Of a DNA stretch of 21,472 nt, positions 14,892 through 21,472 are shown one piece after another. Below the pieces are notes generated by a model. That model was not told the origin of the DNA. It made no database searches and saw nothing but the letters and a program-made list of their open reading frames with translations. The DNA is from RUG13409 sp045546135 (GTDB lineage Bacteria; Bacillota; Clostridia; Peptostreptococcales; Anaerovoracaceae). Within the stretch, counting starts at the first letter, position 1, and every line of letters begins with the position of its first letter. The position numbers and the translations under genes were made by a program. The stretch spans positions 1 through 21,472 of the forward strand of contig JAZQCD010000032.1 in assembly GCA_045546135.1 (NCBI GenBank). Reading direction: 5' to 3'.

Positions 14892-14930
14892 GAAAAGGAC
14901 CTGCCGTAAACATGCGGCAGGATCCTTTTC
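14892..14930 (+). terminator. Terminator after the PHP-domain gene
   Basis: A 15-bp stem with one bulged A (14922): GAAAAGGA and CCTGCCG (14892-14906) pair with CGGCAGG and TCCTTTTC (14915-14930) around an 8-nt loop. The T-rich 3' arm and the downstream T-run at 14945-14951 support termination. Confidence 0.85.
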
Positions 14931-14935
14931 ATTGA

Positions 14936-14964
14936 TTGCCTTTATTTTTTTACTATGATAAAAT
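14936..14964 (+). promoter_or_regulatory. Promoter of nrfA-resB-ccsA
   Basis: TTGCCT (14936-14941), a 17-bp spacer, then TAAAAT (14959-14964) with TG at 14956-14957, giving an extended -10. It begins 6 bp after the upstream terminator. No Fnr- or nitrite-responsive operator that I recognise is visible. Confidence 0.65.
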
Positions 14965-15002
14965 GAATCAGATATAACTATTTCTTGATTTTGAGGTAAG
15001 GC

Positions 15003-16274
15003 ATGAAGAACAAGAAACAGGATACACTTATGTATCTTTTGGGAGTTGTATTACTCATAGTTACAGTATTCAGTGTACGAGATACGGTGATCGAAAATAT
15101 ATTCGAGAGCAAAAAGGTAGGCAGTATATCGGAGATCACTGTCCCGGAGGTTCCGGATGTAACTACAGAAAGAGCCTTTGGAGTAGTTTCTGCAGAAGAA
15201 TGGGCTCCATACTACGGCGATATTTATGCCAGTTGGAAGGACAATGAAGGCAATACAGGACACGGCGGCTCAAGGATATCATATGTAGAGACGAATCCTG
15301 ACATCAAGACCATATATGCAGGATACGGTTTTGCATATGACTATACAGAGGCAATAGGTCATAACTATACTTTAAAAGATATAGAGGAGACTACAAGACC
15401 TCACAAGCTGGCCAACTGTCTTACCTGCAAGACTCCCGATATGACGGCCATGGTAAATGCTCTTGGCACAAGCGTATACAGCATGGATTTCGATGAAGTT
15501 TATGCCAAGATGAGCGAACCCGTAAGCTGCTATACCTGCCATGCAAATACACCCGGCACCATAGTCATCACTCACGACTATATGAGATCAGCTATGGCCG
15601 ATGAGGTAGAAGTAGGCCAGGTCAGCGCCGCTTCTGTAAGCTGCGCTCAATGCCATACGGAGTATTACTTCGACCCTGAGACAAAAGCTACTTTAGTCCC
15701 TTATACAGACCTTGAAGAGATAAGTCCTGATGCTATGATCGCATATTACGATGCCTTAGGCTTCTCTGATTTTTCCAATGCTGTCAGCGGTGTCGGCGTC
15801 ATCAAGGCTCAGCACCCTGAATTTGAGACCTATTATGGAAAGGGAAGTGTACACAAGGGTACTTACAACTGTGCTGACTGCCACATGGGAGTTGCATACA
15901 ACAAGAAGGGTGATCCTTACGCTAATCACTATCTTGTAAGTCCTCTTGAGAATAAGGAGCTTATTCAGACTACCTGCAGTCAGTGCCACAGCGATCTTGA
16001 AAAAATGGTCAAGTCCATCCAGACCGAAGTCACGGATAAGGAAAATGAAGTCAGCGCCATCCTTGTAAGACTTCACGAAGAGATAGCTGCGCATGAAGGA
16101 AAACTTTCATCTGAAAAGATGGAGGAAGTAAAGCTTCTTGCAAGACATGCACAGTTCTATTGGGACTTCGTATTTGTAGAGAACAGCGAGGGTGCACACA
16201 ATAGTCAGCTGTCACTTGAGTGCCTTGCAAAAGCAAAGAGCATGGCAAACAAGGCTCTTGAGATGCTTAAATAG
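15003..16274 (+). CDS. nrfA: Ammonia-forming cytochrome c nitrite reductase NrfA
   Basis: This enzyme reduces nitrite to ammonium with six electrons, on the outer face of the membrane. The 423 residues carry five haem sites. CLTCK (139-143) is the lysine-ligated active-site haem diagnostic of NrfA; CYTCH (176-180), CAQCH (214-218), CADCH (290-294) and CSQCH (325-329) are the others. EYYF after the third site supplies the active-site tyrosine (221 or 222). KAQH (268-271) carries the calcium ligands Lys and Gln and the catalytic His271. Residues 8-26 form a membrane helix with no clear cleavage site, so the enzyme may be anchored. GAGG at 14993-14996 supports the start. resB and ccsA follow; nrfH, the usual quinol-oxidising partner, is not seen. 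Confidence 0.95.
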   Translation: MKNKKQDTLMYLLGVVLLIVTVFSVRDTVIENIFESKKVGSISEITVPEVPDVTTERAFGVVSAEEWAPYYGDIYASWKDNEGNTGHGGSRISYVETNPDIKTIYAGYGFAYDYTEAIGHNYTLKDIEETTRPHKLANCLTCKTPDMTAMVNALGTSVYSMDFDEVYAKMSEPVSCYTCHANTPGTIVITHDYMRSAMADEVEVGQVSAASVSCAQCHTEYYFDPETKATLVPYTDLEEISPDAMIAYYDALGFSDFSNAVSGVGVIKAQHPEFETYYGKGSVHKGTYNCADCHMGVAYNKKGDPYANHYLVSPLENKELIQTTCSQCHSDLEKMVKSIQTEVTDKENEVSAILVRLHEEIAAHEGKLSSEKMEEVKLLARHAQFYWDFVFVENSEGAHNSQLSLECLAKAKSMANKALEMLK

Positions 16275-16283
16275 CATAAATAT

Positions 16284-17369
16284 ATGGAAGAACAAAAGAT
16301 AAACAATACAGAAAAAAACAACAAAGGCATGTCTAAAAGGATATTTAGATTTCTTAAGGGCATGCCCTTTAGTTTTATTTTGCTTGGACTTATGATAGCG
16401 GCCTGTGTCCTTGGAAGTGTCATTCCTCAGGGCAAGGCTGTTTATTATTATATGGAAAGCTACGGCGCTTCAAAAGGCGGCCTCATAGTAGGCCTTGGCA
16501 TAGACCATGTATTCACCAGTGTGTGGTTTTTAGTGATCACCGGGCTTCTTTGTCTCAATCTGATACTTTGCAGTGTGTCTAGGATAAAGAGCGTCATAAC
16601 TGTATTCAAAAGAACAAAGAGCTTCGGTATATGGGGGAGCTGGCTTGTTCATTTTGGACTTCTCCTTCTCATCATTTCCTTTGTGGGTGGGCAGATACTT
16701 GCAAAGGAAGAAGTAGTCTACGGCATAGAAGGAAGCACTCAGGACCTTGGAAAGACAGGTCTAAAGCTGACCATAGACAGTTTTGAGGCAAAACTCAGGG
16801 ATGACTATACTGTAGAGCAATATATAGCGGGCCTTACTATAACCGATGAAAAAGGAGATTCTCTCAGCGGAGAAGCATCTGTCAATCATCCTTTCAAAGC
16901 CTTTGGCTACAACTTTTATCAGGACAGCATGGGTTGGGCATCCTATGTAGATATTTACAAGGACAAAGAGTATCAGGCCACTGACCTTATATGCGCAGGC
17001 GAGTATACGAGTCCTTCAGACATGCCTTCACTCATATTCATGTTCAGAGCCTTTTATCCAGATTTTGAGCAGAGGGAAGATGGCAGCATCTATACCAAGA
17101 CCCCGCTTTTAAAGGATCCGAGGATGCTTTACAGTGTCTATTTTGATGGAAACTTGATAAGCATGAATGTCGCCAAACCAGGCGAATTGATAACTGCAAA
17201 TAATTACGGATTTGTAATGAGAGATCCTGTTGAATATACATTGATAGTAGCAAGAAGAGATCCTCTTGCATGGGCTGCAGGTGTTTCTGCCCTGATCATG
17301 CTGATCGGCCTGTTCTTGTCATTCTATGTACGTCCTTGGGAAGAAAAGAGGAGAAAAGAAAATGGATAA
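16284..17369 (+). CDS. resB: Cytochrome c biogenesis protein ResB (CcsB)
   Basis: A 361-residue membrane protein of System II cytochrome c assembly. With CcsA it carries haem across the membrane and ligates it to CXXCH or CXXCK sites. Three hydrophobic helices occur in the first 135 residues: after FLKGMPFSFILLG, around SVWFLVITGLLCLNLI, and LVHFGLLLLIISFV, the last with the conserved membrane histidine. A large outside domain runs to about residue 320 (FGYNFYQDSMGWASY is the typical strand). A last helix is at 330-350. It starts 9 nt after the nrfA stop. No clear Shine-Dalgarno precedes ATG 16284; an in-frame ATG at 16329 has AAAGG only 3 nt away, so reinitiation after nrfA is likely. The end overlaps ccsA by 8 nt. 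Confidence 0.88.
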   Translation: MEEQKINNTEKNNKGMSKRIFRFLKGMPFSFILLGLMIAACVLGSVIPQGKAVYYYMESYGASKGGLIVGLGIDHVFTSVWFLVITGLLCLNLILCSVSRIKSVITVFKRTKSFGIWGSWLVHFGLLLLIISFVGGQILAKEEVVYGIEGSTQDLGKTGLKLTIDSFEAKLRDDYTVEQYIAGLTITDEKGDSLSGEASVNHPFKAFGYNFYQDSMGWASYVDIYKDKEYQATDLICAGEYTSPSDMPSLIFMFRAFYPDFEQREDGSIYTKTPLLKDPRMLYSVYFDGNLISMNVAKPGELITANNYGFVMRDPVEYTLIVARRDPLAWAAGVSALIMLIGLFLSFYVRPWEEKRRKENG

Positions 17370-18171
17370 GATCGAAAGCCTTTGCTTTATGATCGCGCTT
17401 GTTTCATACTTTTTAAGCACGGTCTTATATTTCATCTTTATGGCAGTAAAGAAGACATGGGCATCAAAGGCTGCCTTTTTCATTATGCTCACAGGTCTTT
17501 GCATACATACTGTCAGCATAGTGACGAGAGGTATCAATGCGGGAAGACTGCCCCTTACTAACCAATATGAATTTGCTTCTGCTTTTTCATGGGGCATAGC
17601 TTTGGTATTCCTCATATTTGTAAAGAAATTCAGATTCGATCTTTTGGGGACCTTTGTAGCGCCTGTAGTATTCCTTGTCATTGGATATGCAGCCATGCAG
17701 AGCAAAGAGATACATGAGTTAATGCCTGCTCTTCAAAGTAACTGGCTTGGTTTTCATGTGTCTACGGCTATAATTGCTTACGGAGCATTCGGCGTTGCCT
17801 TTGGCATAGCTCTCGCTTTTCTTCTTAAAGGAAAACTTCACGGAAAGTTGTCAGCTACCATACCCGATGAAAAAACTTTGGATCTCATAATCTACAGGGC
17901 TGTGGCTCTTGGATTTTTATTCCTTACCCTTTGCATGGTCACCGGCGCTATATGGGCAAACAAAGCATGGGGTACATATTGGAACTGGGATCCTAAAGAG
18001 ACATGGAGCCTCATTACATGGATCATCTATGCCATATTCCTTCATCTCAGAGTGAGAAAGGGTATGACAGGAAAAAAGGCAGCTATGTTTGCTGCCATTG
18101 GATTCATATGCGTGCTCTTTACTTATATAGGTGTCAATACACTTCTTTCAGGACTTCACAGTTACAAGTAG
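17362..18171 (+). CDS. ccsA: Cytochrome c biogenesis protein CcsA (haem handling, WWD domain)
   Basis: A 269-residue multipass membrane protein, partner of ResB/CcsB in the System II synthase. The haem-binding WWD motif is intact: WGTYWNWDPKETWSLITW starts at residue 203. Flanking haem-ligand histidines typical of the family are present in LGFHVSTAIIAYG and in the LHLRV segment after WWD. About eight hydrophobic helices are visible. The start is ATG 17362, overlapping the end of resB by 8 nt, with a GAGGAG ribosome binding site near 17348; an in-frame upstream start at 17326 lies deep in resB. In epsilonproteobacteria a fused CcsBA protein (NrfI) is dedicated to the CXXCK haem of NrfA; this split pair, in the same operon as nrfA, may do the same job. 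Confidence 0.92.
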   Translation: MDKIESLCFMIALVSYFLSTVLYFIFMAVKKTWASKAAFFIMLTGLCIHTVSIVTRGINAGRLPLTNQYEFASAFSWGIALVFLIFVKKFRFDLLGTFVAPVVFLVIGYAAMQSKEIHELMPALQSNWLGFHVSTAIIAYGAFGVAFGIALAFLLKGKLHGKLSATIPDEKTLDLIIYRAVALGFLFLTLCMVTGAIWANKAWGTYWNWDPKETWSLITWIIYAIFLHLRVRKGMTGKKAAMFAAIGFICVLFTYIGVNTLLSGLHSYK

Positions 18172-18175
18172 GAGC

Positions 18176-18207
18176 AAACGTCTTTTAGGCTGAAAAGACC
18201 ACCGTTT
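18176..18207. other. Stem-loop after ccsA
   Basis: GTCTTTT (18180-18186) pairs with AAAAGAC (18193-18199) around AGGCTG, and an outer AAACG/CGTTT pair brackets it. It starts 5 nt after the ccsA stop and has no T-run, so it may protect the mRNA 3' end rather than terminate. Confidence 0.5.
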
Positions 18208-18221
18208 AAGTTTCTGTATAT

Positions 18222-18254
18222 AAAAAGGCGACCTTTCACATCGGTCGCTTTTTT
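18222..18254. terminator. Bidirectional terminator between ccsA and the minus-strand operon
   Basis: AAAAAGGCGACC (18222-18233) pairs with GGTCGCTTTTTT (18243-18254) around a 9-nt loop. The A-run on one side and T-run on the other let it stop both the plus-strand nrf operon and the converging minus-strand operon. Confidence 0.88.
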
Positions 18255-18269
18255 ATATGAAATTGGTCT

Positions 18270-19598
18270 TTACTCTGCTTTCTTTTTTCTGGAAGTCTTT
18301 TTCTTAGCTTTCTTTTGCTCTTCTGAAGCTGTCTTTGCGATCTCTTCCTTTGCTTCAGTTACAGTGTCTTCTGCAGCATCTTTGATCTCTTCTACAGTCT
18401 CTGCCATAGTAACTACAGTTTCTTTTACTTCTTCGAGTTCTTCTTCTGCAGCATCTTTTACCTCTTCAACTGTCTTTGTTACAGTGTCAGCAGCTACATC
18501 TCTTACCTCTTCGGCTTTTTCTTTTGCTTCTTCAAGGATCTTTTCAGCTTCTGTCTTTGCATCATCAAGAGCCTTCTTTGCTTCCGCCTTTGTCTCTTCT
18601 GCAGCTTTAGCGGCATCAGCGCTGAGCTTTTCAGCTTCTTCTTTAGCATTTTTGAGCTGCACGTCCGCCTCATTCTTAGCATCAGCTAAGGCTTTCTCAG
18701 CTTCTGCTTTAGTCTCTTCAGCAGCTTTGGCAGCTTCACCGGCAAGCTTTTCAGCCTCTTCCTTGGCGCTGCTTACGGTCTTTTCTGCTTCTTCTGCAGC
18801 ATTTTTGAGTTGTGCGTCTGCCTCATTCTTGGCATCGCTCAAAGTCTTCTCAGCTTCGCCCTTTGCATCGGAGAGGACCTTCTCTGCATCGTTTACAAGA
18901 CTTACAGTTTTCTCTGCATCTTCCTTTGCTTTGGTTCCAAGATCCTTTGCTTCGTTTAAGACACTGTTAAGTTCTTCATTTGCTTTTTTTGATTCTTCCA
19001 GTACGCTGCCTATTTCATTCTTGGCTGTCTGTACTTCATCAAATATGGCATCTGCTGCAGCTTGTTTTCTTTGGATCTCTTCTCTCATGGCATCTACGCC
19101 TTCGAAAGAACCTTCAGCAGCGTCCGTAAATACTTTTCCGAACTCTTCAGAGAGAATTTGAATGTCTCTCATTTCAGATTTGAATATGATCTTTGTATTT
19201 CCTTTTGTGTCCTCAAGTACCAAAGACCTTGCGTCATTCTTTTTGATCGTGCCTACAAATCCGCTGACAGCGAGGAGGTCTCCGACTTTTAGTTTTCTTA
19301 CTCTTGCAAGAGTAAGCCCTGCAAAGAGGTCTTCAAAGGATCCCTGAAGGCCAAATCCTAATATTAAGGTTATTATTCCTGTTGCTGCCAGGCTGACTAT
19401 AGTCTCCATACCGACGATCTGAAGGACCGTATATACAGTTATGGCAGTGGCAGCTAAAGCGAATATGAGTTTACATATGGCGAATATGCTTGCTAAGATG
19501 CCGCCTTTTTTTTGTGTTGCTGCCGCAAGTATCAGTGCTATGAGGAATGCTCCCCATGCGCTTCCTATGATTATGGCATTGATGATAAGATCGCTCAT
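18270..19598 (-). CDS. MscS-like channel fused to an LEA-like 11-residue-repeat tail
   Basis: A 442-residue protein. Three hydrophobic helices (about 5-26, 34-62, 65-84) lead into an MscS signature: LILGFGLQGSFEDLFAG matches the glycine/alanine-rich pore helix. RKLKVGDLLAVSGFVGTIKK and following strands (to about 150) match the MscS beta domain. The usual mixed alpha/beta C-terminal domain is absent. Instead residues 160-426 are Ala/Glu/Lys-rich helix, and from 237 fall into 11-residue units such as EAEKTLSDAKN and EADVQLKNAKE. The last 16 residues are strongly basic. MscS channels release solutes on osmotic downshock. The regular 11-mers resemble group 3 LEA proteins, but a coiled coil is equally possible. 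AGAGGAAAT precedes the ATG. It is 19 nt downstream of, and co-transcribed with, the gene at 20487-19618. Confidence 0.8.
   Translation of the reverse strand: MSDLIINAIIIGSAWGAFLIALILAAATQKKGGILASIFAICKLIFALAATAITVYTVLQIVGMETIVSLAATGIITLILGFGLQGSFEDLFAGLTLARVRKLKVGDLLAVSGFVGTIKKNDARSLVLEDTKGNTKIIFKSEMRDIQILSEEFGKVFTDAAEGSFEGVDAMREEIQRKQAAADAIFDEVQTAKNEIGSVLEESKKANEELNSVLNEAKDLGTKAKEDAEKTVSLVNDAEKVLSDAKGEAEKTLSDAKNEADAQLKNAAEEAEKTVSSAKEEAEKLAGEAAKAAEETKAEAEKALADAKNEADVQLKNAKEEAEKLSADAAKAAEETKAEAKKALDDAKTEAEKILEEAKEKAEEVRDVAADTVTKTVEEVKDAAEEELEEVKETVVTMAETVEEIKDAAEDTVTEAKEEIAKTASEEQKKAKKKTSRKKKAE
18321..18890 (-). repeat. 33-bp-period repeat coding for 11-residue units
   Basis: This stretch encodes residues 237-426 of the MscS-like protein. 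Seventeen 11-residue units can be laid end to end, broken only by two identical 7-residue inserts (AAEETKA at 292-298 and 332-338). Two larger units, 51 and 40 residues long, differ by exactly one 11-mer, which suggests growth by unit duplication. Confidence 0.75.
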
Positions 19599-19617
19599 TT
19601 TATTTCCTCTTTATCTC

Positions 19618-20487
19618 CTAGAATGTATCCTTGATGTAGAAGTCAAGTGCTTTTCGAAGTTCAAGCACATAGTGGGTCATGTATATCTCTATGGTGTGGG
19701 TCCCGTCCTGTTCCATGCCCTTTGGAATGGGTATCCTCAGTACATTGAGACCGACGCTGACCTTCTCTGAATCTGCTCCGCCGTTGGCAGCTTTTCCGTC
19801 TATATAGATGTTTACGCTAATGACATCGTCTTTTCTTACTCTTTCGCTTTGACCCACATAGCAGTCTCTTAAGCGGTTGCCCATGTGATAGCTGTGGATT
19901 ATCTCCGTTATATATCCGTCTTTAAGAAGAGATGAACCGTGCTTCCTGCTGGCTTGCTGCATCCAGCAAAGCTCTGCTTCTACAGGGTCAGCAGTGTATG
20001 TCCTGACTCTTATGACATCGTCTGCAGATCTATAGTGGACCGATACTCTTACCTGCTGTTTATAGTCGCCTTTTGTTTCGAAACCGGTGTAGTCAGTAAA
20101 GTTGACTACATAGTCGTCCCAAAAACTCATTTGCGGGATGGTATAGCTGCCTCTTTCTATCATCTCCATGGGAACTTCTTCTTCAAACAGAAGTCTCTCC
20201 AAGGTCTTCTCGTATATTGCGTAGGTAACGCTTGTTATCCTATCAGGTTCCGGGAAGTAGATGACTCCTGTTATATCCCTTTCGATGGTGATGGGATATA
20301 CTTCGCATTCCGGAGCTCCTCTGTTTGCACTTTTGGGGTTTACTTTTGGTGGATGGATATATGCAGCAAGGAAAAAAGCGAGCACTAAAATACCCGCAAG
20401 GAACTGGAAGAGTTTTGGTCCTTTTCTCTTCTTTCCAAGGCGAATGATGCTCGATGCTGAATATGTATTGTTTTTGAATGTTGTCAA
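19618..20487 (-). CDS. Membrane-anchored protein of unknown function
   Basis: I do not recognise this 289-residue protein. A basic N-terminus (KKRKGPK) precedes one membrane helix at about 26-44 (FQFLAGILVLAFFLAAYI), so most of the chain would lie outside the cell. The rest looks beta-rich with alternating strands and no catalytic motif I can see. DGTHTIEIYMTHYVLEL near the end resembles the last strand pair of an Ig-like fold. The start is TTG at 20487, supported by AAGGGGTG (20500-20493) with a 7-nt spacer; no ATG fits. It is the first gene of a two-gene operon with the MscS-like channel gene, 19 nt away, so it may sense or modulate the channel from outside. That role is inferred from context only. 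Confidence 0.7.
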   Translation of the reverse strand: MTTFKNNTYSASSIIRLGKKRKGPKLFQFLAGILVLAFFLAAYIHPPKVNPKSANRGAPECEVYPITIERDITGVIYFPEPDRITSVTYAIYEKTLERLLFEEEVPMEMIERGSYTIPQMSFWDDYVVNFTDYTGFETKGDYKQQVRVSVHYRSADDVIRVRTYTADPVEAELCWMQQASRKHGSSLLKDGYITEIIHSYHMGNRLRDCYVGQSERVRKDDVISVNIYIDGKAANGGADSEKVSVGLNVLRIPIPKGMEQDGTHTIEIYMTHYVLELRKALDFYIKDTF

Positions 20488-20519
20488 AAAAACACCCCTT
20501 TAAATTAACACTGCCGTCA

Positions 20520-20528
20520 ATTATATCA
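20520..20528 (-). promoter_or_regulatory. Extended -10 promoter of the minus-strand operon
   Basis: Read on the minus strand the sequence is TGATATAAT, an extended -10 box. It would start transcription near 20513, about 25 nt before the TTG start at 20487. A -35 box is not evident. Confidence 0.6.
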
Positions 20529-20643
20529 TATATACATATATTATTTGTAGAGATTAATTGAATTTTACCAACTACAAAAACTAATGCTAGAATAATTGAC
20601 ATACATAATGATATATTATTAACATAGGGTGACTTTTTGGTGA
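20529..20643. other. AT-rich intergenic stretch with a GGTGAC direct repeat
   Basis: Between the minus-strand promoter and the dockerin remnant the sequence is AT-rich and has no gene. GGTGAC occurs twice near 20628-20644, separated by five bases (TTTTT). No function is evident. It sits directly upstream of the point where dockerin coding similarity begins. Confidence 0.4.
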
Positions 20644-20787
20644 CCGGATCTTCTGTTTAAGGGAATGACGACCATTGAAAGCATAGGTCTTGCTGCAGCT
20701 GACGTAAACGGAGACAAAAAACTTTCCAATGCAGATTCTACAAAGCTTAAATCAGTCGTCAAAGGTTTGACCGCATTGAGCTGGTAA
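20644..20787 (+). pseudogene. Dockerin type I remnant (3' end of a lost secreted protein gene)
   Basis: In one frame 20644-20787 reads as a dockerin tail. The calcium loop DVNGDKKLSNAD has acidic or polar residues at loop positions 1, 3, 5, 9 and 12, followed by the helix STKLKSVVKGL and a stop. It is preceded by GMTTIESIGLAAA, as between the two dockerin repeats. Upstream the frame closes at a TGA (20641-20643). The only ATG (20665) would give 40 residues, with a purine run touching the start codon. There is no signal peptide, first repeat or catalytic part. I read it as the 3' stub of a deleted or rearranged gene, still carrying its terminator. A real 40-residue protein is less likely. Confidence 0.7.
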
Positions 20788-20799
20788 ACACGGTTTTTG

Positions 20800-20833
20800 A
20801 GCAGTCCCAGATCAGTATGGGACTGCTATTTTT
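20800..20833 (+). terminator. Intrinsic terminator after the dockerin remnant
   Basis: AGCAGTCCCA (20800-20809) pairs perfectly with TGGGACTGCT (20818-20827) around an 8-nt loop, followed by ATTTTT. It is 12 nt after the remnant's stop codon, as expected for the original gene's terminator. Confidence 0.88.
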
Positions 20834-20845
20834 CCCTCGATACTT

Positions 20846-20880
20846 TTGACAGGGACAACGGGGGAAAAATCGTATATAAT
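20846..20880 (+). promoter_or_regulatory. Probable promoter region of the Ig-like surface protein gene
   Basis: A consensus TATAAT lies at 20875-20880. TTGACA is at 20846-20851, but the 23-bp spacing is too wide for a normal sigma-A pair. Either the -10 box works with a poorer -35 or a factor bridges the gap. The leader would be about 50 nt. Confidence 0.4.
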
Positions 20881-20936
20881 AGAAAAAGAAAGCAATAAAA
20901 AATCTTGAGTAGTCTCGATTTGAAAGGAGGCACTAT

Positions 20937-21472
20937 ATGAAAAAAGTAATATCTGTATTTCTTTCATTTGTTTTGTTGGCAACTATTCTGCCTCTTTCAG
21001 CTCTGTCTGCATGGGCAGATGAGGTCAAAGAAAGTGTTCACATTGCTGCCGGGGATGATGCAGGTATAAATGCAGAGTTTGTCACATCCGTAAAAGTAAA
21101 GCCGAATAAGCAGATGATAAAGAGAGGCGGTTCCTTTACATTCACTGCAGAGGTCTTAGGAAGCGTCCAGACAGTTACCTGGTCTATCAGCTCAGCTTTC
21201 ACAGGCAGTGGAACTGCCATAGATCCTGCAACAGGAAAGCTTACAGTATCTGCCGATGAAGAATACGATTACATTTATGTAAGGGCAACATCTACTTTCG
21301 ATGAAAGCAAGTATTCTGAAGCATATGTAGGAATAATCGATGAAGATGTATATATCACAAGTGTAACCGTCACGCCGTCATCAGCAAATGTTCCAAAGGG
21401 CGGATATCAGCAATTCCAGGCAGAAGTCATAGGGACGGATTTTCATGACGTTGCTTGGACCATAAGCGGAAA
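20937..21472 (+). CDS. Secreted Ig-like (Big_2-type) repeat protein, 5' part only
   Basis: An open frame of 178 codons runs to the window edge with no stop. A signal peptide of about 27 residues starts MKKVISVFLSFVLLATI and likely ends at AWA before DEV. Two bacterial Ig-like domains follow. The first starts VTSVKVKPNKQMIKRGGSF with a VTWSISS strand, and the second starts ITSVTVTPSSANVPKGG with VAWTISG. Such domains are stalks or adhesive units in surface proteins. AAAGGAGG (20923-20930), 6 nt before ATG 20937, gives a strong start. It lies just after the dockerin remnant and its terminator, so the two may once have been similar neighbouring surface genes. Function depends on the missing C-terminus. 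Confidence 0.85.
   Translation, partial: MKKVISVFLSFVLLATILPLSALSAWADEVKESVHIAAGDDAGINAEFVTSVKVKPNKQMIKRGGSFTFTAEVLGSVQTVTWSISSAFTGSGTAIDPATGKLTVSADEEYDYIYVRATSTFDESKYSEAYVGIIDEDVYITSVTVTPSSANVPKGGYQQFQAEVIGTDFHDVAWTISG

Noticed and set aside
18364..19161. A 265-codon plus-strand ORF rich in Ser, Ala and Phe, antisense to the MscS-like gene
   Set aside because: It is the complement of the Ala/Glu/Lys repeat, whose codons rarely create stops on the opposite strand. It has no ribosome binding site and the composition is an artefact of the repeat.

Overview
The window looks like the chromosome of a low-to-moderate GC anaerobic Gram-positive bacterium, probably a member of the Clostridia. The reasons are AGGAGG-type ribosome binding sites, sigma-A promoters with TGNTATAAT extended -10 boxes, a CIRCE-controlled clpB, secreted multidomain surface proteins, a dockerin remnant, and a System II (ResB/CcsA) cytochrome c assembly pair. 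I cannot name the species.

Layout. Positions 1-139 are the 3' end of a group II intron: domain V, domain VI with a bulged branch-point A, and the splice junction. From 284 to 4257 there are two different HipA-kinase toxin-antitoxin modules. The first is tripartite (hipB-hipS-hipT, 391-1803). It is driven by a promoter with three operator palindromes spaced 40-41 bp apart, and its first gene appears to be read from a leaderless mRNA. An acyl-ACP thioesterase gene follows hipT by 3 nt. The second is a classical two-gene hipB-hipA module (2627-4202), bracketed by two near-identical terminators. Next come a membrane-anchored XRE-type regulator (4322-5236) and the disaggregase gene clpB, whose promoter lies inside a perfect CIRCE element.

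After a 450-bp non-coding stretch with a terminator and twin GTTAGC-N4-GCTAAC palindromes comes a YibE/F-type membrane protein (8397-9596). A very large secreted, cell-wall-anchored PHP-fold metallohydrolase follows (9679-14862). The operon nrfA-resB-ccsA (15003-18171) encodes a pentahaem ammonia-forming nitrite reductase with a CXXCK active-site haem, plus the two-part haem ligation machine needed to assemble it. A shared terminator separates it from a converging two-gene minus-strand operon (20487 down to 18270). That operon encodes an unrecognised membrane-anchored protein and an MscS-like channel whose C-terminal domain is replaced by about 280 residues of Ala/Glu/Lys-rich sequence with an 11-residue period, resembling group 3 LEA proteins. 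The window ends with a truncated dockerin coding remnant that keeps its terminator, and the start of a secreted Ig-like repeat protein that runs off the edge.

Reading of the whole. The first 4.2 kb is accessory DNA (intron end, two hip modules, duplicated terminators). The remainder looks like ordinary chromosome mixing housekeeping, respiratory and surface genes. The observations most worth following are the MscS/LEA-like fusion, the hipBST-thioesterase operon with its regular operator array and leaderless start, the nrfA-resB-ccsA operon that lacks nrfH, and the orphan dockerin tail.
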